From DATGPD01 sp041398565 (lineage in GTDB: Bacteria; Planctomycetota; UBA1135; UBA2386), in the NCBI GenBank assembly GCA_041398565.1, contig JAWKUN010000002.1, positions 1,426,001 through 1,490,000 of the forward strand: DNA of 64,000 nt, read 5' to 3'. The position numbers and the translations under genes are program-made. Positions 40,316 to 47,982 of this stretch are shown here, piece by piece. The notes beneath the pieces were generated by a model. That model made no database searches and was not told where the DNA came from. It saw nothing but the letters and a program-made list of their open reading frames with translations. Positions within the stretch are counted from its first letter, which is position 1; the number at the start of each line of letters is the position of its first letter.

Positions 40316-41514
40316 CGGGGGAGCACGCCGAGCGTCCGCCCGACCCTGGTGAATGCGGCCACGGCGAAGTCGAGGTCGGCGGTCTCGTGTGCCGCGCTGA
40401 TCTGCACGCGGATGCGCGCCTGGCCCCTCGGCACTACCGGGAAGGAGAAGCCGATCACGTAGACACCCTCGTCGAGCATGCGGCTGGCCATGTCGACCGC
40501 GAGCTTGGCGTCGCCCAGCATGATCGGCACGATCGGATGCTCGCCGGGCTTGATGGCGAACCCGGCCTCGGTCATCGCCGCGCGGAAGTGCTTGGTGTTG
40601 CGCTCCAGCTTGTCGCGCAGCTCGGTGGTGCGGCTGAGCTTGTCGATGCAAGCGACCGTGGCGCCGACGATCGCCGGCGCCAAGGTGTTGCTGAACAGGT
40701 AGGGGCGTGACCGCTGCCGCAGCAGCTCGATGATCTCCCGTCGGCCGGAGGTGAAGCCGCCCGACGCGCCTCCCAGCGCCTTGCCGAAGGTCGAGGTGAT
40801 CACGTCGACGCGCGATTGCACCGCGTGGAACTCGGGCGTGCCGCGCCCGGTCGGACCGAAGAACCCGCTGGCGTGGCTGTCGTCGACCATCACCAGCGCG
40901 TCGTGCTTCTCGGCGAGGTCGCAGATCTCGGGCAGCTTGGCGACGAAGCCGTCCATGCTGAAGACGCCGTCGGTGGCGATCATGCGGGTGCGCGCACCCT
41001 TGGCCTCCACCAGACAGCGCTCGAGGTCCTGCATGTCGCCGTTGCCGTAGCGCAGGCGTTGCGCCTTGCACAGCCGGACGCCGTCGATGATCGACGCGTG
41101 GTTGAGCGAGTCGCTGATGATGGCGTCTTCCTCGCCGAGCAGGGTCTCGAACAGGCCGCCGTTCGCGTCGAAGCACGACGTGTAGAGGATCGTGTCCTCG
41201 GTGCCGAGGAAGGTGCTGACCTTGCGCTCGAGTTCCTTGTGCAGGTCTTGCGTGCCGCAGATGAAACGGACGCTGGCGAGGCCGAGTCCGTGCGTGGTCA
41301 TCGCCTCCTTGGCGGCGGCCACCAGCTCGGGGTCGTTGGCCAGGCCGAGGTAGTTGTTGGCACACATGCACAGCACTTCCTTGCCCTTGGCTCGGACGCG
41401 TGCACCTTGCGGCGTGGTGAGGACGCGCTCCTCCTTGTAGAGCCCGGCGTTCCTGATCTCGGCGAGCTCGCGGTTGAGGCGATCCTGGACGTGGCCGTAC
41501 ATGCCGGGCATCAT
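40312..41514 (-). CDS. kbl: Glycine C-acetyltransferase (2-amino-3-ketobutyrate CoA ligase)
   Basis: A 400-aa PLP enzyme of the alpha-oxoamine synthase family that interconverts 2-amino-3-oxobutyrate plus CoA and glycine plus acetyl-CoA in threonine breakdown. Landmarks: Y-K-E-E-R-V-L-T-T-P-Q, C-A-N-N-Y-L-G-L-A, S-C-F-D-A-N-G-G-L-F, S-L-N-H-A-S-I-I-D-G, M-V-D-D-S-H-A-S-G-F-F-G and the PLP-lysine motif S-T-F-G-K-A-L-G-G. Length matches family members of about 398 residues. The start is uncertain between ATGs at 41514, 41511 and 41502; 41502 aligns best with E. coli. No threonine dehydrogenase gene is adjacent. Confidence 0.93.
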   Translation of the reverse strand: MMPGMYGHVQDRLNRELAEIRNAGLYKEERVLTTPQGARVRAKGKEVLCMCANNYLGLANDPELVAAAKEAMTTHGLGLASVRFICGTQDLHKELERKVSTFLGTEDTILYTSCFDANGGLFETLLGEEDAIISDSLNHASIIDGVRLCKAQRLRYGNGDMQDLERCLVEAKGARTRMIATDGVFSMDGFVAKLPEICDLAEKHDALVMVDDSHASGFFGPTGRGTPEFHAVQSRVDVITSTFGKALGGASGGFTSGRREIIELLRQRSRPYLFSNTLAPAIVGATVACIDKLSRTTELRDKLERNTKHFRAAMTEAGFAIKPGEHPIVPIMLGDAKLAVDMASRMLDEGVYVIGFSFPVVPRGQARIRVQISAAHETADLDFAVAAFTRVGRTLGVLPR

Positions 41515-41520
41515 GCCGCC

Positions 41521-41949
41521 GTGCTTTTCGCGAGAGAAGGCTCCCGCACTGCCGTGGCGGTGCTGGCCGTCGTCGCCGGGTGCCGGTCGGCGGCGCCGGA
41601 GCCCGATCCGGCCGCGCCACGCCCCGTGCACGAGCTCGGACGCTACACGGTGCGCAAGGACGGACGCCGGCTCGGCACCCTGGTGTACCGCGAGATCGAC
41701 GACCCGCGCGGCGCCGTGCGCTTCTACCTGGTCGAGAACGACGCCGGCCAGTGGCTGGGGTACGCCGACCCGGAGGGGCGCTTCTTCCGCTACGAGCCGT
41801 TCCGCGCCGACGAGCACTTCTTGGGCGTCTACACCATGGACAGCGGCCTGTCGCTTCTCTACGACGTTCAGCCGCCGCTGAGCATCCTGCCCGAGGCGCG
41901 CGACTCCACGGCGCGGGAGGCCTCGGCGCCACGCCTTCGCCACCCATGA
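41521..41949 (+). CDS. Small lipoprotein of unknown function
   Basis: A 142-aa protein. Starting at the GTG at 41521 it has V-L-F-A-R-E-G-S-R-T-A-V-A-V-L-A-V-V-A-G-C, a short lipoprotein signal with lipobox V-A-G-C. The mature part (Y-T-V-R-K-D-G-R-R-L-G-T-L-V-Y-R-E-I-D-D) looks like a single beta-rich domain ending S-L-L-Y-D-V-Q-P-P. I recognise no family. Its start lies only a few bases from the divergent kbl start, so the two share a very short control region or one start is misplaced. The stop overlaps the thioesterase ATG (ATGA), so the two are coupled. Confidence 0.55.
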   Translation: MLFAREGSRTAVAVLAVVAGCRSAAPEPDPAAPRPVHELGRYTVRKDGRRLGTLVYREIDDPRGAVRFYLVENDAGQWLGYADPEGRFFRYEPFRADEHFLGVYTMDSGLSLLYDVQPPLSILPEARDSTAREASAPRLRHP

Positions 41950-42428
41950 CTCCCGTCTCCGAACAGCGACCGGTCTCGGCATCCCGGGTCGAGATGACCG
42001 AGATCGTCTTCCCCAACGACGCCAACCCCTTGGGCAACGTGATGGGGGGGCGCGTCATGCACTGGATCGACATCTGCGCTGCGGTGGCGGCCGGCCGCCA
42101 TGCGCGCACGCCGGTGGTGACCGCCAGCGTCGACCAGATCGATTTCCACCGGCCGGTGCGCGTGGGTGGGGTGCTGGTGCTGTACGCGTCGGTGAATTAC
42201 GCCGGACGCACGTCGATGGAGATCGGCGTCAAGGTCTACAACGAGGACCGGGCGTCGGGCCAGCGCAGCCACGTCGCCTCCGCCTACCTGACGTTCGTGT
42301 CGCTCGACCCCGACACCGGGCAGCCGCGGCCGGTGCCGACGATCGTGCCGGAGACCGAGGAGGAGAAGCGTCGTTTCGCCGAGGCCAAGCGCCGGCGCGA
42401 CCGGCGTCTGGAGCGGCGCAAGGGCTGA
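41946..42428 (+). CDS. Hotdog-fold acyl-CoA thioesterase
   Basis: A 160-aa hotdog-fold acyl-CoA hydrolase of the YciA/cytosolic-thioesterase type. It has V-F-P-N-D-A-N-P-L-G-N-V-M-G-G-R-V-M-H-W-I-D (catalytic Asn/Asp region and helix), V-T-A-S-V-D-Q-I-D-F-H-R-P-V-R-V-G and H-V-A-S-A-Y-L-T-F-V. The C terminus is strongly charged (E-E-E-K-R-R-F-A-E-A-K-R-R-R), usual for the family. It hydrolyses acyl-CoA to acid and CoA. Translation is coupled to the upstream lipoprotein by a 4-bp overlap. Confidence 0.9.
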   Translation: MTPVSEQRPVSASRVEMTEIVFPNDANPLGNVMGGRVMHWIDICAAVAAGRHARTPVVTASVDQIDFHRPVRVGGVLVLYASVNYAGRTSMEIGVKVYNEDRASGQRSHVASAYLTFVSLDPDTGQPRPVPTIVPETEEEKRRFAEAKRRRDRRLERRKG

Positions 42429-42551
42429 GCACGATTCGACGCCCGCGGCAGGCCGAGGAGCGGCCATGCCGGCGGAGCTTCGGCGATGTGCGGGAAATTC
42501 CTCGGCGCTGGTAGGCGTCTGCTCGGCGCTTTGACCGTAGATTCCTTCACC

Positions 42552-43028
42552 GTGGCGAACGAGACCGAATCGATCTTGCACGGCTTCCATCCGAAAGCCG
42601 TCAACGCCGTGCACGCTGCCGAGGCTCTGGCGCAGCGTCTGGGTGACAAGTCGGTGGCGACCGGTCATCTGGTGTACGGCTTGGCGCTCGACCGCAGCGT
42701 CGTCATCAACCACGTCTTCCAGGACCTCAACGTCGACCCCGAGATGTTCGCGCAGTACGTCGACAGCCTGCCGCGCGAGCCCGAGGGCCTGTCCGGCTCG
42801 CCCTACAACCGCCACGTGCACACCGTGTTCGAGCGCGCCCGCGAACTGGCGGCGAAGCTCGGAGCCAAGGAAGTCGTTCCTGAGCACCTCCTGGTGGCGA
42901 TGATGTCCGTGCGCGCAGGCTCGTGCTACGAGACCCTGAAGGAGTTCAGCATCGAGCCCGGCTACGTCGCGATGCTGGTGATGGAGGCGCTGGGCCTCGA
43001 AGAGACCGACATCCCCGAGTGGTTCTGA
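42552..43028 (+). CDS. Stand-alone Clp N-terminal (Clp_N repeat) domain protein
   Basis: A 158-aa protein from the GTG at 42552; an ATG at 42486 would add 22 residues. Two Clp-N-like repeats are visible: F-H-P-K-A-V-N-A-V-H-A-A-E-A-L-A-Q-R-L-G with V-A-T-G-H-L-V-Y-G-L-A, then R-H-V-H-T-V-F-E-R-A-R-E-L-A-A-K-L-G with V-V-P-E-H-L-L-V-A-M-M. There is no AAA module, so it resembles ClpS-like or ClpC-N adaptor/binding proteins. TAGATT at 42538-42543 is positioned as a -10 that would give a leaderless message from the GTG. Convergent with the DUF255 gene. Confidence 0.75.
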   Translation: MANETESILHGFHPKAVNAVHAAEALAQRLGDKSVATGHLVYGLALDRSVVINHVFQDLNVDPEMFAQYVDSLPREPEGLSGSPYNRHVHTVFERARELAAKLGAKEVVPEHLLVAMMSVRAGSCYETLKEFSIEPGYVAMLVMEALGLEETDIPEWF

Positions 43029-43035
43029 CCCACAC

Positions 43036-43113
43036 ACCGGAGTCAGGCACCGATGTGTTGGCATCGCTACGCCAGCGTAACGATCCGCACACAGTGGAGT
43101 CTGACTCCACTCT
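43036..43113. terminator. REP-like palindromic element between convergent genes
   Basis: An 8-bp perfect hairpin with 3-nt loop (AGTGGAGT-CTG-ACTCCACT, 43093-43111) lies just before the DUF255 stop. Upstream are a GGAGTCAGGCACC half-copy and a CGATG/CATCG hairpin (43051-43066). The position between two converging genes suggests a bidirectional terminator derived from a dispersed palindromic repeat. Confidence 0.5.
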
Positions 43114-43114
43114 G

Positions 43115-44854
43115 TTAGCGACGTTCGTTCTCGAGCTCGCGGATCTTGGCCAGCAGATCGTCGGGGGTGCGTACGACGGCCTTGGTCGTCTTGCCGATCG
43201 ACATGTAGACCGTCGGCTGCTCGCCCACCTCGTAGCCGCTGCGTGACAGCAGGATGGGGTCGAACTTGGGGTCGAGCATCTGCACGATGCGCGACGGGAC
43301 GTAGGCCGACAGCGCTGCGCTGCGCAGCGCGGCGGCAGCGTCGCTGGTGCGGTCGCCGACGATCGTGAGCATGAGCGGCTGGTAGAAGACCAGGTCGACG
43401 GCGCGGGCGAACCCGGACACGTAGTAGCCGTACTCCTTGTAGTCGCGGGCGAAGCACTCGAGCGCTCGGATCGCCTCGTCGTGGAACTCCGGCCGGCGCG
43501 ACAGGTACGACAGGCGCACCAGCGACTCCGCCATCATGGCGTTGTCGAGGATGCTACGGTTGCGGCGCCGCATCGAGCCGGTGTAGGCCGGGTCGTGGCG
43601 GATGTCGTAGAAGCCGCCCCCGGGGGCGCGCTGGCGGGTGATCGCCACTTCGGCCACGGCTTCGGCCGGCAGCAGGTAGTCGGCGTCGCCGGTGTGCTGC
43701 GAGGCGTCGACGAGCGCGCGGATCACCGTCGCCTGGTCGGCGAGCATGCCCGGCAGGTGGTAGGTGCCGTCCCAGTAGTGGTACACGCCCACGTCGCGCT
43801 GGAACATGTTCTCCAGCACGAAGGTGAGCGCACGCATCGCCTGCGTGCGCAGGTCGGGCCGCTCGAGGGTGACCGCGGCCTTGAGCAGCGCGCTGACCGC
43901 CACCGCGTTGCTGTTGGCGTAGATCGTGCGGTCGAGGCGCGGCCGCGGCCGGCCACGCCGCTGCTCGCGATCGAGGTTGTAGTACTCGGAGTCGGCATCG
44001 AGGCTGCCGAACAGCGCGCCGGTCTCCTCGTCGAGCAGCGTCTCCATCATCCACTGCACGATGCCCTCGGCCGTGCGCCGGTAGGCGGCGTTGCCCCAGA
44101 TCTGGTAGGCCTCCAGGTAGTTGCGCAGGATGAGGGCGTTCGCCTCGAGCACCTTCTCGTAGTGCGGCGTCTGCCAGTCGGTGCTCGACGAGAAACGGAA
44201 GAAGCCGCCGTCGGTGCTGTCGTGGATGGCCGCCGCCAGCATGCGGTCGAGAGTCGTCCGCGCCACCGTCTCCATGCGCGGGTCGCCCAGCTTCATGGCG
44301 CGCACCAGCGCGAAGTCGACCGCTTCGGGGTGCGGGAACTTGGCCCCCTCGCCGAAGCCGCCGTAGCGGTGGTCGAAGCGCTCGTAGATCGCCTCGGCGA
44401 TGTCGTCGACCATCGCCATTCCGAGCGCGTCGTGCTCGAGCGCGTCCTCGTCGTCGACCTTCTGTGACAGGAGCTTCTGCAACCCGCTCTGGATCTCGCT
44501 GCGCTGCGTGCGGAACACCTCGGCGACCTTGCGCAGCCGATTGGCCAGGTCGGTGGCGCCGAGGAATCGGTCGTTGGCGATCAGTTCGCCGTCGGGCGTG
44601 AGGTAGGCGATCGTCGGCCAGCCGCCGCTGCCATAGCGGGCGTTGACGTCGGGCCGCCGTTCGGCGTCGACTCGAGCCGCCAGGAACTCGCCTTCGACGA
44701 CGTGCACCACATCGGCGTCGCGCAGCGAGGTCGCGAGCAGCTCACGCGAGTAGGGGCACCAGGCCGTGGTCAGTACGAGCACGATCGGGCGACCGGCGCG
44801 GCGCGCACGGTCGAGGAGACTCGGCTCGAATTCGTTCCACTCGATGTCTGCCAT
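43115..44854 (-). CDS. DUF255 thioredoxin-like / (alpha/alpha)6-barrel protein (YyaL/SPATA20 type)
   Basis: A 579-aa cytosolic protein. Residues 1-125 are a thioredoxin fold with T-T-A-W-C-P-Y-S-R-E at about 30-39; only one cysteine is in the active-site position and the usual C-H-V-M of the family is changed to C-P-Y-S. The rest is helical, like glycan epimerases: G-G-F-G-E-G-A-K-F-P-H-P-E, T-D-G-G-F-F-R-F-S-S, Y-A-N-S-N-A-V-A-V-S-A-L-L and D-N-A-M-M-A-E-S-L-V-R-L. Family members average about 680 aa, so this one is slightly short. The biochemical function is unknown. Upstream neighbour: rsfS. Confidence 0.8.
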   Translation of the reverse strand: MADIEWNEFEPSLLDRARRAGRPIVLVLTTAWCPYSRELLATSLRDADVVHVVEGEFLAARVDAERRPDVNARYGSGGWPTIAYLTPDGELIANDRFLGATDLANRLRKVAEVFRTQRSEIQSGLQKLLSQKVDDEDALEHDALGMAMVDDIAEAIYERFDHRYGGFGEGAKFPHPEAVDFALVRAMKLGDPRMETVARTTLDRMLAAAIHDSTDGGFFRFSSSTDWQTPHYEKVLEANALILRNYLEAYQIWGNAAYRRTAEGIVQWMMETLLDEETGALFGSLDADSEYYNLDREQRRGRPRPRLDRTIYANSNAVAVSALLKAAVTLERPDLRTQAMRALTFVLENMFQRDVGVYHYWDGTYHLPGMLADQATVIRALVDASQHTGDADYLLPAEAVAEVAITRQRAPGGGFYDIRHDPAYTGSMRRRNRSILDNAMMAESLVRLSYLSRRPEFHDEAIRALECFARDYKEYGYYVSGFARAVDLVFYQPLMLTIVGDRTSDAAAALRSAALSAYVPSRIVQMLDPKFDPILLSRSGYEVGEQPTVYMSIGKTTKAVVRTPDDLLAKIRELENERR

Positions 44855-44910
44855 CGCGCCTCGGTCTGCCAGCGGGGGGCTGCCCTATTGGTCGGCGTCC
44901 AGGGGGCGGG

Positions 44911-45294
44911 TTATTGAGTCCCCGAGGCCGCTGCGTCGGGAAGGGGCGCCGGCAGGAACTCCACCCGCGGTGCGTCGGCCCACAGGTCCTCGAGGGCGTA
45001 GAACGCACGCGCGTCTTCGACGAAGACGTGCACGACGACATCCCCGAAGTCCAGCAGGACCCACCGGTTCTCGCCACCCGTGCCGGCAGCGTGCAGGCGT
45101 GGGCGTCCGCGGTGCTTCATCTCGTACTCGAGCTCGGCGGCGATCGCCTGGGCGTGCCGCGCGTTGCGCGCGCTGACGATGACGAAGTAATCGGCGATGC
45201 CCAGCGCCTCGACGACATCGAGGATGACGATGTCGTGGCCTTGCTTCTGATGGGCGAACTGGGCGAGATCACGTGCGAACTCTAGAGCTTCTAT
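44911..45294 (-). CDS. rsfS: Ribosome silencing factor RsfS, apparent AUA start
   Basis: A 127-aa homologue of RsfS/Iojap, which binds ribosomal protein uL14 and blocks subunit joining. Conserved parts: Q-G-H-D-I-V-I-L-D-V, I-A-D-Y-F-V-I-V-S-A-R-N-A-R-H-A-Q-A-I-A, N-R-W-V-L-L-D-F-G-D-V-V-V-H-V-F and Y-A-L-E-D-L-W. No ATG, GTG or TTG lies at the family start. GGAGG (45307-45303) sits 8 nt before an ATA at 45294, and E. coli RsfS aligns within a few residues of that codon. A -10 box (TATCCT, 45335-45330) lies about 30 nt upstream, so starts further upstream are unlikely. The C-terminal tail is slightly extended. Confidence 0.85.
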   Translation of the reverse strand: MEALEFARDLAQFAHQKQGHDIVILDVVEALGIADYFVIVSARNARHAQAIAAELEYEMKHRGRPRLHAAGTGGENRWVLLDFGDVVVHVFVEDARAFYALEDLWADAPRVEFLPAPLPDAAASGTQ

Positions 45295-45329
45295 GGCGTC
45301 TGCCTCCGGGGTGTCGGTTCGTGCGGCGC

Positions 45330-45335
45330 AGGATA
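45330..45335 (-). promoter_or_regulatory. -10 box TATCCT of rsfS
   Basis: The minus strand reads CTGGTATCCTGCG, a TG-extended -10. A start near 45323 leaves a roughly 29-nt leader containing the GGAGG at 45307-45303. Confidence 0.45.
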
Positions 45336-45511
45336 CCAGAAGGGCGCGGTGCGAGGGGCACTCCGCCGGCCTCGGTGCGGTGTGGGAGCAGCGTGGGGCT
45401 GGTCGGTGTGGAGATTCGTGCGTATCTTCATCCGTTCCTGTCGGTCTCGCCGCGCGCGGCGGCACGTTTCGGCCAACTCCAGCCGCGCGACAAGAAGAAG
45501 GGAGACGACAG

Positions 45512-46285
45512 ATGGACTGGCGATACTCGTCGACTGCGCCCGCCGCGGTCTGGCTGGCGATGGCGCCCATCGTGGCGCAGGCACCGACGCGAGAGGAGGC
45601 TGCCGAGATTCTCGCCCACGCGCAGCGGGCGCGCACCAAGGGCGACCAGGCCGCCTACGTCGCCTGCGGCTACCGCCTGCGCCGCCTCGCACCCGAGGAC
45701 CCGGCAGGGCACCTGGTCCTGGCGATCGGGCACGCGTCGCTGGGACCGCGCTTCGTGCGCGACGTCGCGCGCCACGCGCTGGCGCGCGTGCTGCGTGCGT
45801 TGGAGAGGCCGCTGGAGGTCACGGTGGTGGCGCGCCTGGCGGCGTGCGCCGGCGCGCCCAACGAGACCGACCCCCAAGCTCTGCGTGCGCGCCTGGAGCG
45901 GTGGTTCGACCAGCTCGAGGACGGCGAGCCATTGCTGCTCGCGCCCGACCACGACACTCTGCGGCGGATCTGCAAGCGCCTCGACCTCCGTTTGGAGCGC
46001 GTCTCCGATCTCGCGTCTGCCGAGCGTGCCCGTGCCGAGCGCCTGCGCAAGCGTCAGCTGGATGCCGAGCGTTGGCTGCGGCGCGAGCGCACGCGCCCGA
46101 TGCGCGCGGGCGAGGGCATGATCGACCTGCAGCCTTACGTCGACCGGATCGCTGCGTGCCGCCGCGACCTCGCCAGCAGCGACCGCCGGCGCCGAGCCCT
46201 CGACGACGAGCGTCACGTGCTGCAAGAGCGACTGAAGCCGCTGTCCCGGCGTCTCGCCGATTTGGAGTCCGACCGCGGCTCGTAG
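45512..46285 (+). CDS. Exported helical protein of unknown function
   Basis: A 257-aa protein. The ATG at 45512 follows AAGGGAG at good distance and begins a signal-like N terminus (M-D-W-R-Y-S-S-T-A-P-A-A-V-W-L-A-M-A-P-I-V-A-Q-A). The mature protein is helical and TPR-like at first (E-I-L-A-H-A-Q-R-A-R-T-K-G-D-Q-A-A-Y-V) and becomes a charged coiled coil (E-R-L-R-K-R-Q-L-D-A-E-R-W-L-R-R-E-R). I recognise no family. It is divergent from rsfS; TATCTT at 45423-45428 is a candidate -10. Confidence 0.6.
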   Translation: MDWRYSSTAPAAVWLAMAPIVAQAPTREEAAEILAHAQRARTKGDQAAYVACGYRLRRLAPEDPAGHLVLAIGHASLGPRFVRDVARHALARVLRALERPLEVTVVARLAACAGAPNETDPQALRARLERWFDQLEDGEPLLLAPDHDTLRRICKRLDLRLERVSDLASAERARAERLRKRQLDAERWLRRERTRPMRAGEGMIDLQPYVDRIAACRRDLASSDRRRRALDDERHVLQERLKPLSRRLADLESDRGS

Positions 46286-46611
46286 GTCGAGGGGAGACCG
46301 GTAGGAGACCGGTACTCGTTCCCGGTCTGCCCGGTGCAGCCTGCGGGCGTGCCTCGCCGCGTCGAGATCGGCACTTGGCGGACCTCGAGTGGCGGATCCG
46401 CACCCGGTTGCCGAGCTGGACGATGCCGAGGCGACGGCCGGGCAGACGGCGTGTCTTGCACCGACCACGGCCCGGCGAACGCGTGGCTTCGCTGCCCTTT
46501 GCATCGACTAGGTCCGGCTCGCCCGCTCCGGTTCGTTCGCCTTGCGCTAGCCTTCCGGCGTGGTTCGTCGCGAAGCTCCTGACATCCTCTTCGTCACCTG
46601 AGATCCACCCG
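46286..46611 (+). promoter_or_regulatory. Intergenic stretch with an 11-bp tandem repeat and TAGCCT box upstream of the ECF gene
   Basis: No gene seen in these 326 bp. GGAGACCGGTA occurs twice in tandem at 46293-46314. TAGCCT at 46548-46553 in the context CGCTAGCCTT matches the window's recurrent -10 and would start transcription about 50 nt before the ATG at 46612. Confidence 0.4.
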
Positions 46612-47160
46612 ATGGGCCAGTCGTCCACGCCGCACCCCGAGCTGCACGAGATGCTGCAGCGATGTCAGGGCCGCCTCCTCGCTCGGATCCGGTGGATGCT
46701 CGGCGAGCGGGCGCGGCAGACCGCCGAGACCGCGGACTTCCTGGCCTGGATGAGCATCAAGCTCTTGGAGAGCGCCGACCACTTGCGCTGGCACGACGAG
46801 ACCCACTTCTTGAACCTCGCGACCCGCGTCGCCCGCCACCAACTCGTCGACCGTCAGCGCCGACACCGCGCCGAGCGCTTCGTCCACTTCACCACCGCTC
46901 TCGGTCTCGCCACGACCGATACCGCACCCGAGGCCGAGCTCGAAGGCGACGAGCAGGTCGACCACCTGCTGGCCGCGCTCGAGTCGTTGCCTGCGAACTA
47001 TCAGCGGGTCATCGAGCTGCGGCACTTCGACGAGATGTCCTTCGCCGACATCGCCGCGACCATGGGCGGCACCGAGAACTCGGTGGAGATCCTGCACCGC
47101 CGCGCGGTGGCCAAGCTCGGCCGGTTGCTCGGCCCGCGGTCGGACCTCGGCGAGGCCTGA
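46612..47160 (+). CDS. ECF-type sigma factor
   Basis: A 182-aa ECF sigma factor. Region 2: L-L-A-R-I-R-W-M-L-G, T-A-D-F-L-A-W-M-S-I-K-L-L-E and H-F-L-N-L-A-T-R-V-A-R-H-Q-L-V-D-R-Q-R-R-H-R. Region 4: L-E-S-L-P-A-N-Y-Q-R-V-I-E-L-R-H-F-D-E-M-S-F-A-D-I-A followed by a HTH ending L-H-R-R-A-V-A-K-L-G-R-L-L. It belongs to the planctomycete type without a cognate anti-sigma. The stop codon lies inside the first copy of the downstream tandem repeat. It converges on a TPR kinase gene, a likely signalling partner. The frame is open far upstream without sigma-like sequence; the ATG at 46612 fits family length. Confidence 0.9.
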   Translation: MGQSSTPHPELHEMLQRCQGRLLARIRWMLGERARQTAETADFLAWMSIKLLESADHLRWHDETHFLNLATRVARHQLVDRQRRHRAERFVHFTTALGLATTDTAPEAELEGDEQVDHLLAALESLPANYQRVIELRHFDEMSFADIAATMGGTENSVEILHRRAVAKLGRLLGPRSDLGEA

Positions 47161-47893
47161 GCTGCAAGGGCTGCGAATCGTCGCGGCGGGCGCGAATTCG
47201 GCCGTGTTGTTCCGTTGCCACAGAGCTGACCAGGCCACGCCCGAGCAGCCCTGGAAGCTCCAAGCAACAACAGCGCCGGCGGCCCCCTCTGGTCGGCGCT
47301 GCGCCGACATCAACCCTTTGGGTTGCGGCCGCCGGCCGCGCTGAGCTGCAAGGGCTGCGAATCGTCGCGGCGGGCGCGAATTCGGCCGTGTTGTTCCGTT
47401 GCCACAGAGCTGACCAGGCCACGCCCGAGCAGCCCTGGAAGCTCCAAGCAACAACAGCGCCGGCGGCCCTCTGGTCGGCGCTGCGCCGACATCAACCCTT
47501 TGGGTTGCGGCCGCCGGCCGCGCTGAGCTGCAAGGGCTGCGAATCGTCGCGGCGGGCGCGAATTCGGCCGTGTTGTTCCGTTGCCACAGAGCTGACCAGG
47601 CCACGCCCGAGCAGCCCTGGAAGCTCCAAGCAACAACAGCGCCGGCGGCCCCTCTGGTCGGCGCTGCGCCGACATCAACCCTTTGGGTTGCGGCCGCCGG
47701 CCGCGCTGAGCTGCAAGGGCTGCGAATCGTCGCGGCGGGCGCGAATTCGGCCGTGTTGTTCCGTTGCCACAGAGCTGACCAGGCCACGCCCGAGCAGCCC
47801 TGGAAGCTCCAAGCAACAACAGCGCCGGCGGCCCCCTCTGGTCGGCGCTGCGCCGACATCAACCCTTTGGGTTGCGGCCGCCGGCAGCGCTGA
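47157..47893. repeat. Tandem array of four ~183-bp units, each ending in three perfect hairpins
   Basis: Copies begin with GCTGCAAGGGCTGCG at 47161, 47345, 47527 and 47710, so spacings are 184, 182 and 183 bp. The spacing follows exactly the length of one C tract (5, 3, 4, then 5 C); the copies are otherwise practically identical. Near its end each unit has GTCGGCG-CTG-CGCCGAC (47292-47308 in copy 1), CAACCC-TTT-GGGTTG (47311-47325) and GCGGCC-GCC-GGCCGC (47325-47339). The last hairpin is broken in copy 4, where CAGC replaces CCGC. The array fills the gap between the convergent ECF and kinase genes. Open frames through it are by-products of periodicity. Confidence 0.93.
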
Positions 47894-47982
47894 GGATCGG
47901 GCCGCGAGGTAGGCGCCTCCCGCAACCTTCGCTCGGAGAGTGAGAGTCCTCTCGCCGCGCGCGAAAGTTCCGGAGTAGTAGA

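Noticed and set aside
47157..47893. CRISPR array
   Set aside because: Units are ~183 bp and contiguous, without short repeats separated by unique spacers; no cas genes.
47009..47912. Repetitive open frames on both strands through the 183-bp array
   Set aside because: They repeat because the DNA repeats; phase changes with the C tract and no start signals.
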